A stretch of 64,000 nt of DNA from NCBI GenBank assembly GCA_003278255.1, contig QCFZ01000005.1:1-64000 (forward strand), given 5' to 3'. Source of the DNA: Prochlorococcus sp. AG-363-O15. GTDB lineage: Bacteria > Cyanobacteriota > Cyanobacteriia > PCC-6307 > Cyanobiaceae. The notes below the pieces were generated by a model. That model saw only the letters and a list, made by a program, of their open reading frames with translations. It had not been told where the DNA came from and searched no databases. Of this stretch, positions 44,092 through 53,767 are shown piece after piece (position 1 is the first letter of the stretch; each line of letters opens with the position of its first letter). A program made the translations under genes and the position numbers.

Positions 44092-46692
44092 TTATATTTT
44101 TGATAAAAGATCGTCTTCTTGCTTATTGCTAATCACTCTTCCTTCATCTTCAAATCCTTCGATTTGATTAAAGTTTAAATATTTATACAAACTTGACGCT
44201 TGAGGCATAATCTTCTCTTTGGCAATTGATTGATATTCTTCTGTATTTGGAATGTAACCTAATAAAGCACAAACAGCTGCTAGTTCTGCACTGCCAAGAA
44301 AAACTTGTGCGCCTTTGCCCAGTCTATTATTGAAATTGCGTGTACTAGTAGAGAAAACAGTTGTATTATCTTCGACTCTAGCTTGATTACCCATACATAA
44401 AGAACATCCTGGCATTTCCATTCGGCTACCTGCTTTTTCAAAAATCTCGTAATATCCTTCTTTTTTTAAAACTTCTTCGTCCATACGTGTAGGTGGGCAA
44501 ACCCAAAGTCGTGCTGAATTATTGCCTGAACCTTCAAGTACTTTTGCTGCTGCTCGATAATGTCCAATATTAGTCATACAGGAACCAATAAAAACTTCTT
44601 GTATGGAAGTACCAGCGACTTCACTGAGTAACTTGACATTGTCTGGATCATTCGGACAAGCAAGAATTGGTTCATTTAGGTCATCTAAATTGATTTCAAT
44701 TATTTCGGCGTAATTAGCATTTTTGTCAGCACTTATTAATTCTGGATTATTCAGCCAACTCTCCATTGATTTAATCCTTCTTCCTAACGTTCTAGAGTCT
44801 TTGTATCCTCTTGCAATCATATTCTTTAGCAATGAAATATTGCTCTGTAAGTATTCTGAAACTGTACTTTCTGATAATTTGATCGTACAACCTGCACAAG
44901 AACGTTCAGCACTTGCATCAGTTAGTTCAAATGCTTGTTCTAGTTTTAGATTCGGCAACCCTTCTATTTCCATTATTCTTCCATTAAAAATATTGATTTT
45001 GTTTGATTTTTCAATAGATAATAATCCATTTTGTATTGCCATCCAGGGAATTGCATTAACTACATCCCTTAATGTTATGCCTGCTTGTAAAGAACCCTTA
45101 AATCGAACTAATACTGATTCGGGCATATCCAATGGCATAGCTCCTATAGCTGCAGCAAATGCAACTATTCCTGATCCACCTGGGAATGAAATGCCAAGTG
45201 GAAATCTAGTATGACTATCTCCACCGGTTCCAACCGTATCTGGTAATAGCATTCTATTAAGCCAACTATGAATAATTCCATCTCCTGGACGTAGTGCTAC
45301 TCCACCTCGCTCTGAAAAGAAATCAGGAAGCTCTTCTTGAGTTTTGATATCTACAGGTTTCGGATAAGCAGCTGTATGACAGAAACTTTGCATTACTAGA
45401 TCAGCAGAGAAACCTAAACAAGCCAGTTCTTTCATTTCATCTCTAGTCATTGGGCCAGTTGTGTCTTGACTCCCAACTGTTGTGATAAGTGGTTCGCAGC
45501 TAGTTCCAGGTGTAATTCCTGGGAGTCCGCAAGCACGACCAACAATTTTTTGTGCTTGAGTGAAGCCAATATTTTCTTTTCTTGGTTCTTCTGGGCGAAT
45601 AAAAACTTCAGATGGGTTAAGGCCACAATGTAATCGGACTTTGTCAGTCAATGCTCTCCCGATCATTAATGGAATCCTTCCACCTGCTTGAACTTCGTCG
45701 CTAATAGTGCTTGGTTTTAAATCGAAGGTGGCTATAACTTTTCCAGCATCTTTTTCTCCTGGAGCTCTTTCAATAGTTCCGAGATTTGGACGAATAGTAA
45801 TTAAATCACCAGTTTGCATTTGACTTACATCACATTCGATAGGTAGTGCTCCTGAATCTTCTGCAGTGTTGAAGAAAATAGGTGCGATTTTGCCACCAAT
45901 TATTATTCCTCCTGCGCGCTTATTAGGGATATGAGGTATATTTTTCCCTGTATGCCATAAAACAGAATTAATAGCTGACTTCCGAGAACTTCCTGTACCA
46001 ACTACATCACCAACAAAAGCAACAGGATATCCTTTTTCTTGCAAAGCATTAATTGTTATAAGGCTTTTTGGAGCCCGTGTTTCAAGCATGGCTAAAGCAT
46101 GCAATGGAATATCTGGTCGAGTAGTAGCATGTGTAGCAGGAGATAAATCGTCTGTATTTATTTCTCCTTCTACTTTGAAAATCGTAACTGTTATTTCATT
46201 CGCAAGTTTCGGCTTATTAATAAACCATTCTGCTTGAGCCCAACTATTGACTACTTGTTTAGCAAACTTATTTGTTTTAGATAGTTCTATGACATCATTT
46301 ATTGCATCGTAGACAAGTAAAGTCTTACTTAAGCCTATAGCGGCAGCATTTGCTATGTCCGCTTGATTATTTTCCAGTAGGTCAATCAGGGCTCCTACGT
46401 TATAGCCACCTACCATTGTTCCCAGTAGATATGTTGCTTCAATTGAATTAACGATTGGACTTTTGGCTTTACCTTGAGCAACGGCGCTTAACCATGTTGC
46501 TTTTATATAGGCTGCCTCATCAACTCCTGGAGGGATCCTTTCACTAAGCAGGTAGAGAAGTGTTGAATCTTCACCTTCAGGTGGTTCTTCCAAAAGCAAG
46601 GTTAGAGCTTGCGTTTGTTCAACGTTCAATGGAAGCGCTGGAATACCGATGGCTTCACGTTCAGCGACAAGCTTGCGATAGGCATTAAGCAT
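44092..46692 (-). CDS. acnB: Aconitate hydratase B
   Basis: Converts citrate to isocitrate via cis-aconitate in the TCA cycle, with a labile 4Fe-4S cluster. It is the B type: an N-terminal HEAT-like domain, then a swivel domain (about residues 165-370), then the catalytic domains. Likely cluster ligands are C705 (GSCMTNIGHYRAA), C763 and C766 (MPGCSLCMGN). Their spacing matches that of the E. coli enzyme. The 866-residue length is exact for the family. It starts with ATG at 46692. The clc gene follows within 12 bp, so the two may be co-transcribed. Confidence 0.97.
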   Translation of the reverse strand: MLNAYRKLVAEREAIGIPALPLNVEQTQALTLLLEEPPEGEDSTLLYLLSERIPPGVDEAAYIKATWLSAVAQGKAKSPIVNSIEATYLLGTMVGGYNVGALIDLLENNQADIANAAAIGLSKTLLVYDAINDVIELSKTNKFAKQVVNSWAQAEWFINKPKLANEITVTIFKVEGEINTDDLSPATHATTRPDIPLHALAMLETRAPKSLITINALQEKGYPVAFVGDVVGTGSSRKSAINSVLWHTGKNIPHIPNKRAGGIIIGGKIAPIFFNTAEDSGALPIECDVSQMQTGDLITIRPNLGTIERAPGEKDAGKVIATFDLKPSTISDEVQAGGRIPLMIGRALTDKVRLHCGLNPSEVFIRPEEPRKENIGFTQAQKIVGRACGLPGITPGTSCEPLITTVGSQDTTGPMTRDEMKELACLGFSADLVMQSFCHTAAYPKPVDIKTQEELPDFFSERGGVALRPGDGIIHSWLNRMLLPDTVGTGGDSHTRFPLGISFPGGSGIVAFAAAIGAMPLDMPESVLVRFKGSLQAGITLRDVVNAIPWMAIQNGLLSIEKSNKINIFNGRIMEIEGLPNLKLEQAFELTDASAERSCAGCTIKLSESTVSEYLQSNISLLKNMIARGYKDSRTLGRRIKSMESWLNNPELISADKNANYAEIIEINLDDLNEPILACPNDPDNVKLLSEVAGTSIQEVFIGSCMTNIGHYRAAAKVLEGSGNNSARLWVCPPTRMDEEVLKKEGYYEIFEKAGSRMEMPGCSLCMGNQARVEDNTTVFSTSTRNFNNRLGKGAQVFLGSAELAAVCALLGYIPNTEEYQSIAKEKIMPQASSLYKYLNFNQIEGFEDEGRVISNKQEDDLLSKI

Positions 46693-46827
46693 TTGGACTA
46701 ATCCTCACTAGGAATCGAATCCTTATTTGTATTGACTACCTTCCCATGGTGAGAGCTCATAGATGGTGAAATGCAATTGAGAGGTGCTTTGTTCCTTAAT
46801 TTCCTTTAACCTGAATGATCAAAGATT

Positions 46828-47892
46828 ATGTGTCCAATGGCCACCACTTCAGATCTACATGTGGTGGATACAAGGCCATTGGTACCGCCTGCTCTACTGC
46901 ATAAAGAGTTGCCAATTGATAGTAAGGCAGCTACTACAGTTTCAAATGCTAGGAAACGTATTCAAGCAATTTTAAAAGGAGATGACCTTAGATTATTAGT
47001 AATAGTTGGACCATGTTCTGTTCATGATATTAAAGCAGCAAAAGAATATGCCGAAAAATTAATGATTTTAAGAGATAAATATAGTGATCAATTGGAAGTA
47101 GTTATGAGAGTTTATTTTGAAAAACCACGTACGACTGTAGGATGGAAAGGTCTGATTAATGATCCTCATTTAGATGGTTCTTATGATATTAATACTGGGT
47201 TACGACGTGCACGTTCTTTGTTGTTAGATTTGGCTCATATAGGTATACCTTCAGCAACAGAGTTACTTGATCCTGTTGTACCTCAATACATAGCAGATTT
47301 AATTAGTTGGACTGCTATTGGGGCTAGAACTACTGAAAGTCAAACGCACAGAGAAATGGCCTCTGGATTATCAATGCCCATTGGATATAAAAATGGCACT
47401 GATGGGACAGTTAGTGTTGCAATTAATGCTATGCAAGCAGCATCTCGACCACATCATTTCTTGGGTATTAATAATCATGGACATGCTGCTATTGTAAGTA
47501 CTACTGGGAATCCTGATGGCCATTTGGTTTTAAGGGGAGGCAAGAAAGGGACAAATTATAATTTGGAATCAGTTAAAGAAATTGTGAAAGAACTTGCTGT
47601 ATCTAATTTGGGTCAAAGAGTTATGATTGATTGTAGTCATGATAATTCTAATAAGGATTTTCGAAAACAAGCAGAGGTTTTATATTCAATAGCTAATCAA
47701 ATTCAACAAAGGTCTAAATATGTTATTGGAGTTATGTTAGAAAGCCATCTTTTCGAAGGCAATCAGAAACTTACTAGTGATTTATCAACTCTCAAATATG
47801 GACAAAGCATCACTGATGCATGCATTAATATGGAAACAACAGAAGTTCTTCTTGAACATTTAGCTCAATCAGTTTCTTTATCAAATCAATAG
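46828..47892 (+). CDS. 3-deoxy-D-arabino-heptulosonate 7-phosphate synthase, class I
   Basis: First step of the shikimate pathway: PEP plus erythrose 4-phosphate. Class I (AroF/G/H) features: LLVIVGPCSVHDIKAAKEYA near residue 57, KPRTTVGWKGLINDP near 97, IGARTTESQTHREMASGLSM near 170, and MIDCSHDNSNKD near 270. The N-terminus resembles the regulated class I-alpha type, so feedback by an aromatic amino acid is likely, but which one cannot be told. The first ATG is at 46828 and a second at 46837 (MATTSDLHVVDT) is an equally good start. It is divergent from acnB over 135 bp. Confidence 0.94.
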   Translation: MCPMATTSDLHVVDTRPLVPPALLHKELPIDSKAATTVSNARKRIQAILKGDDLRLLVIVGPCSVHDIKAAKEYAEKLMILRDKYSDQLEVVMRVYFEKPRTTVGWKGLINDPHLDGSYDINTGLRRARSLLLDLAHIGIPSATELLDPVVPQYIADLISWTAIGARTTESQTHREMASGLSMPIGYKNGTDGTVSVAINAMQAASRPHHFLGINNHGHAAIVSTTGNPDGHLVLRGGKKGTNYNLESVKEIVKELAVSNLGQRVMIDCSHDNSNKDFRKQAEVLYSIANQIQQRSKYVIGVMLESHLFEGNQKLTSDLSTLKYGQSITDACINMETTEVLLEHLAQSVSLSNQ

Positions 47893-47904
47893 GCTTGTTA
47901 GTCT

Positions 47905-48558
47905 TTATATTGTTGTCATCCATGACCAGGAACATGCGACAGCAATAGGCACTGAAACATTATCAAGTCCCCATTTACTGACCTGTTCTAAACCAACAGC
48001 CAACATGGTTACAAAGATTATGCGTAATGGATAGATATTAAAGTCATTTATAGTTATTATCGATATTAGTACTATTAATACTGTAATTGTCATGGTCAAT
48101 GTTCCTAATAATGATTTGCGTTGACCTAATATCTGCCAACTAGGTGAGGCTAGATTACGTCCTACTAACGCAGCTAATCCATCTGCAAATGACATTGTCA
48201 GTACCCCCGCAGTAGCGGCTGCAGCATTTGCTGGCCAAAATAAGATCAGTAATAAAGTAATACTTAATCCGTAAGCCACTGTGCCATAACTGTTCCGTGA
48301 AATATCTTCAATGGAGGGAAAAATTCTGAATTGATAATTGATTAATAATATACATGTGACTATTGATGCAGCTGGAACAGCAATTGTGTAGGGAATTTGT
48401 AATAACCAAGCTAAAATTATCACTGGACCTACTCCAATATGTATGATTTTTCTAGTTAGTTCTTTTTGATCTGGTAATGTTTTTTTAGTAACGATTGCGG
48501 CAATGAAAACTAATCCAATCCATCCTATAATAATGAGTAATGAGTAAACATTATTCAA
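47905..48558 (-). CDS. Phytol kinase / dolichol kinase-like CTP transferase
   Basis: A 217-residue membrane protein with about six hydrophobic helices. Motifs of the phytol/dolichol kinase and CDP-diglyceride synthetase-like group: RKIIHIGVGP near residue 36, MSFADGLAALVGR near 122, GQRKSLLGTLTM near 143, and the final EQVSKWGLDNVSVP. Such enzymes phosphorylate phytol from chlorophyll turnover for tocopherol or reuse; VTE5-like function is the best guess. It starts with ATG at 48558, seven bases after the sigma factor stop. It is convergent with the DAHP synthase gene, 12 bp apart. Confidence 0.82.
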   Translation of the reverse strand: MNNVYSLLIIIGWIGLVFIAAIVTKKTLPDQKELTRKIIHIGVGPVIILAWLLQIPYTIAVPAASIVTCILLINYQFRIFPSIEDISRNSYGTVAYGLSITLLLILFWPANAAAATAGVLTMSFADGLAALVGRNLASPSWQILGQRKSLLGTLTMTITVLIVLISIITINDFNIYPLRIIFVTMLAVGLEQVSKWGLDNVSVPIAVACSWSWMTTI

Positions 48559-48565
48559 TTTTTAT

Positions 48566-49591
48566 TTAGGCGGCTTGTTGATGGTTGGTCATTACTCGCA
48601 ACTTTAAAATTGCTTTTGCTTCTAATTGTCTTACACGTTCTCGAGAGACATTAATTTGTCTTCCAATTTCTGCGAGGGTTAAAGGTTCTTCTCCATCTAA
48701 TCCAAATCGTAAACGTAAGATTTTTTGTTCTCTCTCGTTTAATTGAGATAACCATCCTCCTAGATGTTCTTTTTGTATACTTCGATCCATTCCCTCCATT
48801 GGTTCACTGCCATTAGGGTCAGGAATCAGTTCACCTAAAGTACTTCTGTCTTCTTCTCCTCGTGCATGTGCATCGAGGGATGTGCAGGGAGCACTTTGGG
48901 CGACTAGATCTTCAAGATCTATTGGTTCAATGCCCATTGCATGAGCTAATTCTAATCTATTTGGTTGACGTCCAAAACGATGGGAAAGTTCTCTTGATAT
49001 TCTTCTCATCTTGGAAAGTTTTTCACTTATGTGAATAGGAAGACGAATTGTTCGGGCACTGTTATCTATCGCCCTCGTCATACCCTGTCTAATCCACCAG
49101 TAAGCGTAGGTTGAGAATTTGTAGCCCATTGCAGGGTCAAACTTGTCTACTGCTCTTTCCAAACCAATTGCACCTTCTTGAACGAGATCAAGAAGCTCTA
49201 GACCTTGATTTTGATATTTTTTAGCAACACTTACTACAAGTCGAAGATTCGCCGCCATCATGCGATCTCTGGCTCGTTTACCCATTCGAATTTGATGACG
49301 TTGACGAGGAGTCTGTTCTTCAACCGCGATTGTTTGTAATTCCTTCATTAATTGCACATGATGTGCAAGTTCAATTTCTTCGGCAGGTGTTAGCAATGGA
49401 ATTCTGCCAATGTTACTGAGATAGAAACCTATGGCATCTGTTCCTAGTCGCCCACTTTGACGTTGATTTGTTTTAGAGGAATTATTACCTCTATTGACTT
49501 TTTCAGATCGCCGTTTTGATGTTGACGGCAAAACTGGTTCTTCTAAAGGTGCTTCAGAAGCAACCTTTGCAGATTCCAGAGGGATCCCCAT
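48566..49591 (-). CDS. RNA polymerase sigma factor, group 2 (RpoD-like)
   Basis: Non-essential sigma-70 relative. Region 1.2 starts at DAIGFYLSNIGRIPLLTPAEE; region 2 has RMMAANLRLVVSVAKKYQNQ and the -10 recognition helix YAYWWIRQGMTRAI; region 4.2 ends NVSRERVRQLEAKAI. At 341 residues it lacks the long acidic region 1.1 spacer of a primary factor, which makes it group 2. I moved the start from GTG 49594 to ATG 49591 because a perfect AGGAGG lies eight bases upstream. Group 2 factors in cyanobacteria respond to light, nutrient or circadian cues; this one cannot be assigned a regulon. Confidence 0.94.
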   Translation of the reverse strand: MGIPLESAKVASEAPLEEPVLPSTSKRRSEKVNRGNNSSKTNQRQSGRLGTDAIGFYLSNIGRIPLLTPAEEIELAHHVQLMKELQTIAVEEQTPRQRHQIRMGKRARDRMMAANLRLVVSVAKKYQNQGLELLDLVQEGAIGLERAVDKFDPAMGYKFSTYAYWWIRQGMTRAIDNSARTIRLPIHISEKLSKMRRISRELSHRFGRQPNRLELAHAMGIEPIDLEDLVAQSAPCTSLDAHARGEEDRSTLGELIPDPNGSEPMEGMDRSIQKEHLGGWLSQLNEREQKILRLRFGLDGEEPLTLAEIGRQINVSRERVRQLEAKAILKLRVMTNHQQAA

Positions 49592-49743
49592 CACCCTGGC
49601 CTCCTAAATAAATTTGTTTGGAATTTAGCACTTTTGAGAGACAATAGACATAATCAATCGAAAATCTTTCAGTAGTTCAGATAGGTTTTTTTGGTTTTTG
49701 ATATATAAAGCCAGGAGCATCCCTGATGTTTTTACTTAAGTAT

Positions 49744-51876
49744 TTATACTTGATTCTTTTCTTGGCTCCATGACGTGATTAATTTATCTTGAGCAGAAAT
49801 TTCTTCTACTATTTGCTTTCTTTGGATAAAGCTTCCATCACTTTGCATTTCCCAAGCACCTCGTTGATCATTTATATAAAGACTTAAAAGGTCTTCTAAT
49901 TTTCTTCTCAGCTGAGGATCTTCAATTGGAGTAACAGCTTCTACACGTCTATCAAGATTTCTTCTCATCCAATCTGCACTTCCAAGAAAAACGTCTGGAT
50001 TACCATCATTTGCAAACCAGAAAATTCTAGAATGTTCAAGAAATCTCCCTATGATACTAACTACGCGGATATTTTCACTCAGCCCTATTTTTTGTGGATA
50101 TAGGCAACACATTCCTCTGACAATTAAGTCAATTTGTACACCTGCATTTGACGCTTCATACAGTAATTGAACAATATTGGGATCAACTAAAGAATTCATT
50201 TTTGCTTGAATTTTTGCAATCTTTCCATTTTGAGCATGTTGAATCTCTCTAGTTATCAGTGATTCCATTTTATTGCGAAGACTGACAGGAGCTACTAATA
50301 GTTTTCTAAAGTTCTGTTGTTTAGAAAAACCAGTCAGATAGTTAAATAGTTCTACCAGATCCTCTCCTAGTTCTTCTTTTGAAGAAAGAAAGCCAATATC
50401 TGTATAAGTTTTTGATGTTTTCGAATTATAATTTCCTGTTCCAATATGAAAATAACTTCTTAAACGTGCTTTTTCTTTTCGAATAACTAAGGCGATTTTT
50501 GTGTGTGTTTTGAGTCCAAGTACTCCATAAACTACATGTACTCCTGATTGTTCAAGATGACGAGCCCATTGAATATTATTATCTTCATCAAATCTAGCTT
50601 TTAGTTCAACCAATGCCATAACTTGCTTTCCATTTTCTGCAGCACGTATTAGTGCTGCAATTATTGGAGAGTTTTTAGAGATCCTATAAAGAGTCATTTT
50701 TATTCCCATGACTAGGGGATCATCTGCTGATTGATTAATGAATTCTTCTACAGAAGTTGCAAATAGGTCATATGGATGATGTAATAGTAAATCTTTTTGT
50801 CTAATAACTGAAAATATGCTTTTAAATTCTTCTGTTTTTATTGAACCATCTTCCAATAAATTACGCTGACTCTGTTTTAGTGGATTAGGTGTGAGTCCAT
50901 GGAATGGCTGGTACTTAAGATTTGGAATTTGTAATTTAAGTAGATCAAACAGCTCATCTAGTCCAAGTAAGCCATCAATATAATAAAGATCATTTTCCTC
51001 TACATCCATTCCTTGGATTAGTAAATTTAAGATTTCTGTTGAAATTGTTTTAGAGACTTCTAATCTCACTACTTCACCTCCCATTCTTCTTTTTCTTAGC
51101 CCTTGTTCAAGAGCACTCATTAAGTCATCGGCTTCAATATCTCGAAGCTCTAGATCTGCATCTCTAGTAACACGAAAAAAATAATGCTCCTCTATTTTCA
51201 TTCCAGGAAATAGATGTTTCAGATTAAACGCAACTACTTGTTCAATAGGAATTGCAGTATGCAAAGGTTTTGGATTGACATGACTTAATTCAATTGGAAT
51301 TGATATGAATCTTTCCATGGTTTTTTGCGGTACCTTTACTCTTGCGAATTGTTTTTGACCTGTATCTGTGTCGACTATTAGTGCTGCAATGTTTAGACTT
51401 AAATTACTTACAAAAGGAAATGGATGAGCTGGGTCAACTGCTAAAGGAGTGAGTACTGGAAAAATAGCTGTTTTAAAATACTCATCAATCCAAAGTGCTT
51501 GACTCTGATTAAGCTCTTTGTAGTCAAGAATATGAACTTTTTCAAGATAAAGTCCATTCTTAACTTGCATTAAATAATGAATTTGTTGCTGCTTAATTAA
51601 GGGAAGAATATGTTTTCGTATTTCTATAAGTTGCTCTTTAGGAGATTTTCCATCTTCACTTTTTTTTGTAATGCTTGCTTCTACTTGTGATTTTAGTGAA
51701 GCTACCCTCACCATAAAGAACTCATCAAGATTATTGCTAAAAATCGCATTAAATTTGGCTTGTTCTAGTAAAGGAGTTCTCTCATCAAGTGCCTGTGCTA
51801 GGACCCTTCTGTTAAAATTAATCCAACTTAGTTCACGATTAATGTAATGTTTTTCTAATTGAAGTTTTTTAGACAT
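49744..51876 (-). CDS. ppk: Polyphosphate kinase 1
   Basis: Reversibly makes long-chain polyphosphate from ATP, a phosphorus store. The 710 residues contain the four-domain PPK1 layout: an N-terminal helical region (INRELSWINFNRRVLAQALD), then a head domain, then two phospholipase-D-like catalytic domains. The autophosphorylated histidine is H477 in YFHIGTGNYNSKTS. The second active-site His is in FLEHSRIFWFAN. It starts with ATG at 51876. The 152 bp to the sigma factor ATG hold only the AGGAGG ribosome site of that gene and AT-rich DNA. Confidence 0.96.
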   Translation of the reverse strand: MSKKLQLEKHYINRELSWINFNRRVLAQALDERTPLLEQAKFNAIFSNNLDEFFMVRVASLKSQVEASITKKSEDGKSPKEQLIEIRKHILPLIKQQQIHYLMQVKNGLYLEKVHILDYKELNQSQALWIDEYFKTAIFPVLTPLAVDPAHPFPFVSNLSLNIAALIVDTDTGQKQFARVKVPQKTMERFISIPIELSHVNPKPLHTAIPIEQVVAFNLKHLFPGMKIEEHYFFRVTRDADLELRDIEADDLMSALEQGLRKRRMGGEVVRLEVSKTISTEILNLLIQGMDVEENDLYYIDGLLGLDELFDLLKLQIPNLKYQPFHGLTPNPLKQSQRNLLEDGSIKTEEFKSIFSVIRQKDLLLHHPYDLFATSVEEFINQSADDPLVMGIKMTLYRISKNSPIIAALIRAAENGKQVMALVELKARFDEDNNIQWARHLEQSGVHVVYGVLGLKTHTKIALVIRKEKARLRSYFHIGTGNYNSKTSKTYTDIGFLSSKEELGEDLVELFNYLTGFSKQQNFRKLLVAPVSLRNKMESLITREIQHAQNGKIAKIQAKMNSLVDPNIVQLLYEASNAGVQIDLIVRGMCCLYPQKIGLSENIRVVSIIGRFLEHSRIFWFANDGNPDVFLGSADWMRRNLDRRVEAVTPIEDPQLRRKLEDLLSLYINDQRGAWEMQSDGSFIQRKQIVEEISAQDKLITSWSQEKNQV

Positions 51877-51959
51877 CTGATGACATTAGATTTGATATTT
51901 GGTGGGTGTACCAGCAAAAGTAGAAGTTAGGGTCTAAATTAATTGTGTTGTAATGTAGT

Positions 51960-53246
51960 TTATGTAAGTATAGGCTTTTTACTATTGTAGTAGTCACTAC
52001 CTAACACTAAGTTAATAACTATTATAAGTAGCAGAGTGGTTACAATGAAGGGACTTTTAGGACCTAGTAAATCGTATGAGAGACCTGCTGCTGTAGCTCC
52101 TACAAAAGTTCCTAAACTTTGTAAGCCTTGCAGGCTCCCTAAAACAGTGCCTTGTCCAGATGAATTGAGTCTCCTTGATACTAATGCTCTGAGGCATGGT
52201 GTTACAAGGCCAGTCCCAAGTGCCAATATTGCTACAGCAATAAACACAGCTTGAATTGCATTACTTTTATTTGCGATTGTCAAAAGTAAGCATCCAACAA
52301 TTACAAAGCCAATTCCTGCAAGAGTTAGACGCCATTCTCCAAATTTTTTTACTAAAGGACCAATTAATCCACCTTGTACTACCATTGCTACTAATCCAAC
52401 AACTACGAAAGTTAGACTTGCCAGTTCTGGAGTCCAATTAAATGCTTGCTTTAAATATAGTACCAACACTGCTGTAAAGCCGTTGAAAGCCATAAAGAAT
52501 ATAAAAAATGCTATACAAAGACGCCTTATAACTGGATTAATAATTATTAGTTTTAGTTGAGTAAAGGGATTCAATTCTCTTTTTTTGGGAAGAGCACTTC
52601 GTGCATTGATTGGATGTGTTTCTGGTAATACGCAAATTACTAAAACTAAATTTGAGATAGCAAACGCAGTTGCTGCCCAAACAGGCAATGTCACACTAAA
52701 TTTTGCAAGTGTTGTGCCTAGTCCAGGGCCTAGTAAGAAACCAAGACCAAAAGCTACTCCTATAAGACCAAATGTTTTTGCTCGATTTTCTGGAGTTGAT
52801 ATATCAGCTAATACAGCAGTTGCTGTAGCGGCAGTTCCTCCGCTTAGACCATCGATCACTCTTGCTGTAAAGAGGAGCAACAAAGGAAGGCTTGCTGCCC
52901 AAGCTGGCAATAGGTTTTGCCATTCAATGCTTACTGTGAGGGCGAAAAGGAATAGACCAACTACAGAACCAGTGACACATGTAATGATTACTGGTTTCCT
53001 CCCAAACCGGTCGCTAAGAGCTCCAATTAATGGAGCAACGGCAAATTGAGAGATTGCATAAGTCCCTGCTAAAAGACCAAGTGTGCTTCCACTCTTGGTA
53101 AAACGATCTAGTAAGAATGGCAGTAATGGAAATACAATAGTTTCACCCAGCCTGTCATTAAGAAGGGTTATGAAGGCACTCAGGAGAGTTGGAATTTTGG
53201 GCCTTTGCACTAGTTCAAGTTTGGATAGATATTTGGTATCACACAA
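51960..53246 (-). CDS. MFS transporter, TetA-like
   Basis: A 428-residue major facilitator protein with 12 predicted helices. The signature loop between helices 2 and 3 is GALSDRFGRKPVI, and the antiporter-type motif C is seen as GFLLGPGLG. The closest familiar group is the drug/tetracycline exporter branch; the substrate is unknown. The frame opens with TTG at 53246; a GTG twelve codons later (VQRPKIPTLLSAF) is a likely alternative, since the first helix begins after it. It is divergent from the GNAT gene with only 35 bp between, so promoters must overlap the coding starts. Confidence 0.88.
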   Translation of the reverse strand: MCDTKYLSKLELVQRPKIPTLLSAFITLLNDRLGETIVFPLLPFLLDRFTKSGSTLGLLAGTYAISQFAVAPLIGALSDRFGRKPVIITCVTGSVVGLFLFALTVSIEWQNLLPAWAASLPLLLLFTARVIDGLSGGTAATATAVLADISTPENRAKTFGLIGVAFGLGFLLGPGLGTTLAKFSVTLPVWAATAFAISNLVLVICVLPETHPINARSALPKKRELNPFTQLKLIIINPVIRRLCIAFFIFFMAFNGFTAVLVLYLKQAFNWTPELASLTFVVVGLVAMVVQGGLIGPLVKKFGEWRLTLAGIGFVIVGCLLLTIANKSNAIQAVFIAVAILALGTGLVTPCLRALVSRRLNSSGQGTVLGSLQGLQSLGTFVGATAAGLSYDLLGPKSPFIVTTLLLIIVINLVLGSDYYNSKKPILT

Positions 53247-53281
53247 ACTCTGTGTGATTGAAGTATTGACACTTTAAACAG

Positions 53282-53767
53282 ATGGTAATCATTCCCAAGT
53301 TGAGATCAATTACTGAAGCTGACCACATAGTAGTCAAAGAGGTTTACGAAGATGCGATTGAGTCACAAGCAGGATCTTTCTATACTAAAGAACAAATTGA
53401 AGCCTGGGCATCTTTAGCTTATTTACCTGGAATTCTTGATCAGACTCTTCAAGATGGAATCGGCTGGTTAGTCATTGATAAGGATGAAATAGAAGCATTT
53501 GCTGTCAGATATCCATTAAATCGACTTGCACTTCTTTATTGTAGAGGACGTTCTGCTCGTCGGGGCTTTGCTACAGCTCTTTTAAAAAAAATAGAAGAGC
53601 AAGCATTAGATGAAGATCAGTCCTCTTTAATTACAGAAGCGAGTTTGTTAAGTTATCCATTGTTGCTTAGGCATAGTTGGAATCATATTTTGACTGAAAG
53701 AATTGAAATTGCTGGGATTAGTTTTAAGCGCTATAAAATGGAGAAATATTTAACAAAAGGACTATGA
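53282..53767 (+). CDS. GNAT family acetyltransferase
   Basis: A 161-residue protein of the GCN5-related N-acetyltransferase fold. The acetyl-CoA loop appears as RGRSARRGFATALLKKIEEQA (about residues 89-109). N-terminal strands fit LRSITEADHIVVKEVYEDAIE, as in proteins annotated as GNAT acetyltransferases. The substrate is unknown; a metabolite or a protein amine are both possible. It starts with ATG at 53282. It shares a very short divergent region with the MFS gene and overlaps the TrpD2-like gene by six bases tail to tail (CTATGA holds both stops). Confidence 0.82.
   Translation: MVIIPKLRSITEADHIVVKEVYEDAIESQAGSFYTKEQIEAWASLAYLPGILDQTLQDGIGWLVIDKDEIEAFAVRYPLNRLALLYCRGRSARRGFATALLKKIEEQALDEDQSSLITEASLLSYPLLLRHSWNHILTERIEIAGISFKRYKMEKYLTKGL

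Noticed and set aside
44723..45214. A 163-codon open frame on the plus strand
   Set aside because: It lies entirely antisense to acnB, which is intact and well conserved; it has no ribosome site or recognisable motif.
52585..53049. A 154-codon open frame on the plus strand
   Set aside because: Antisense to the MFS gene and rich in Arg, Pro and Ala as expected from the reverse of hydrophobic codons.
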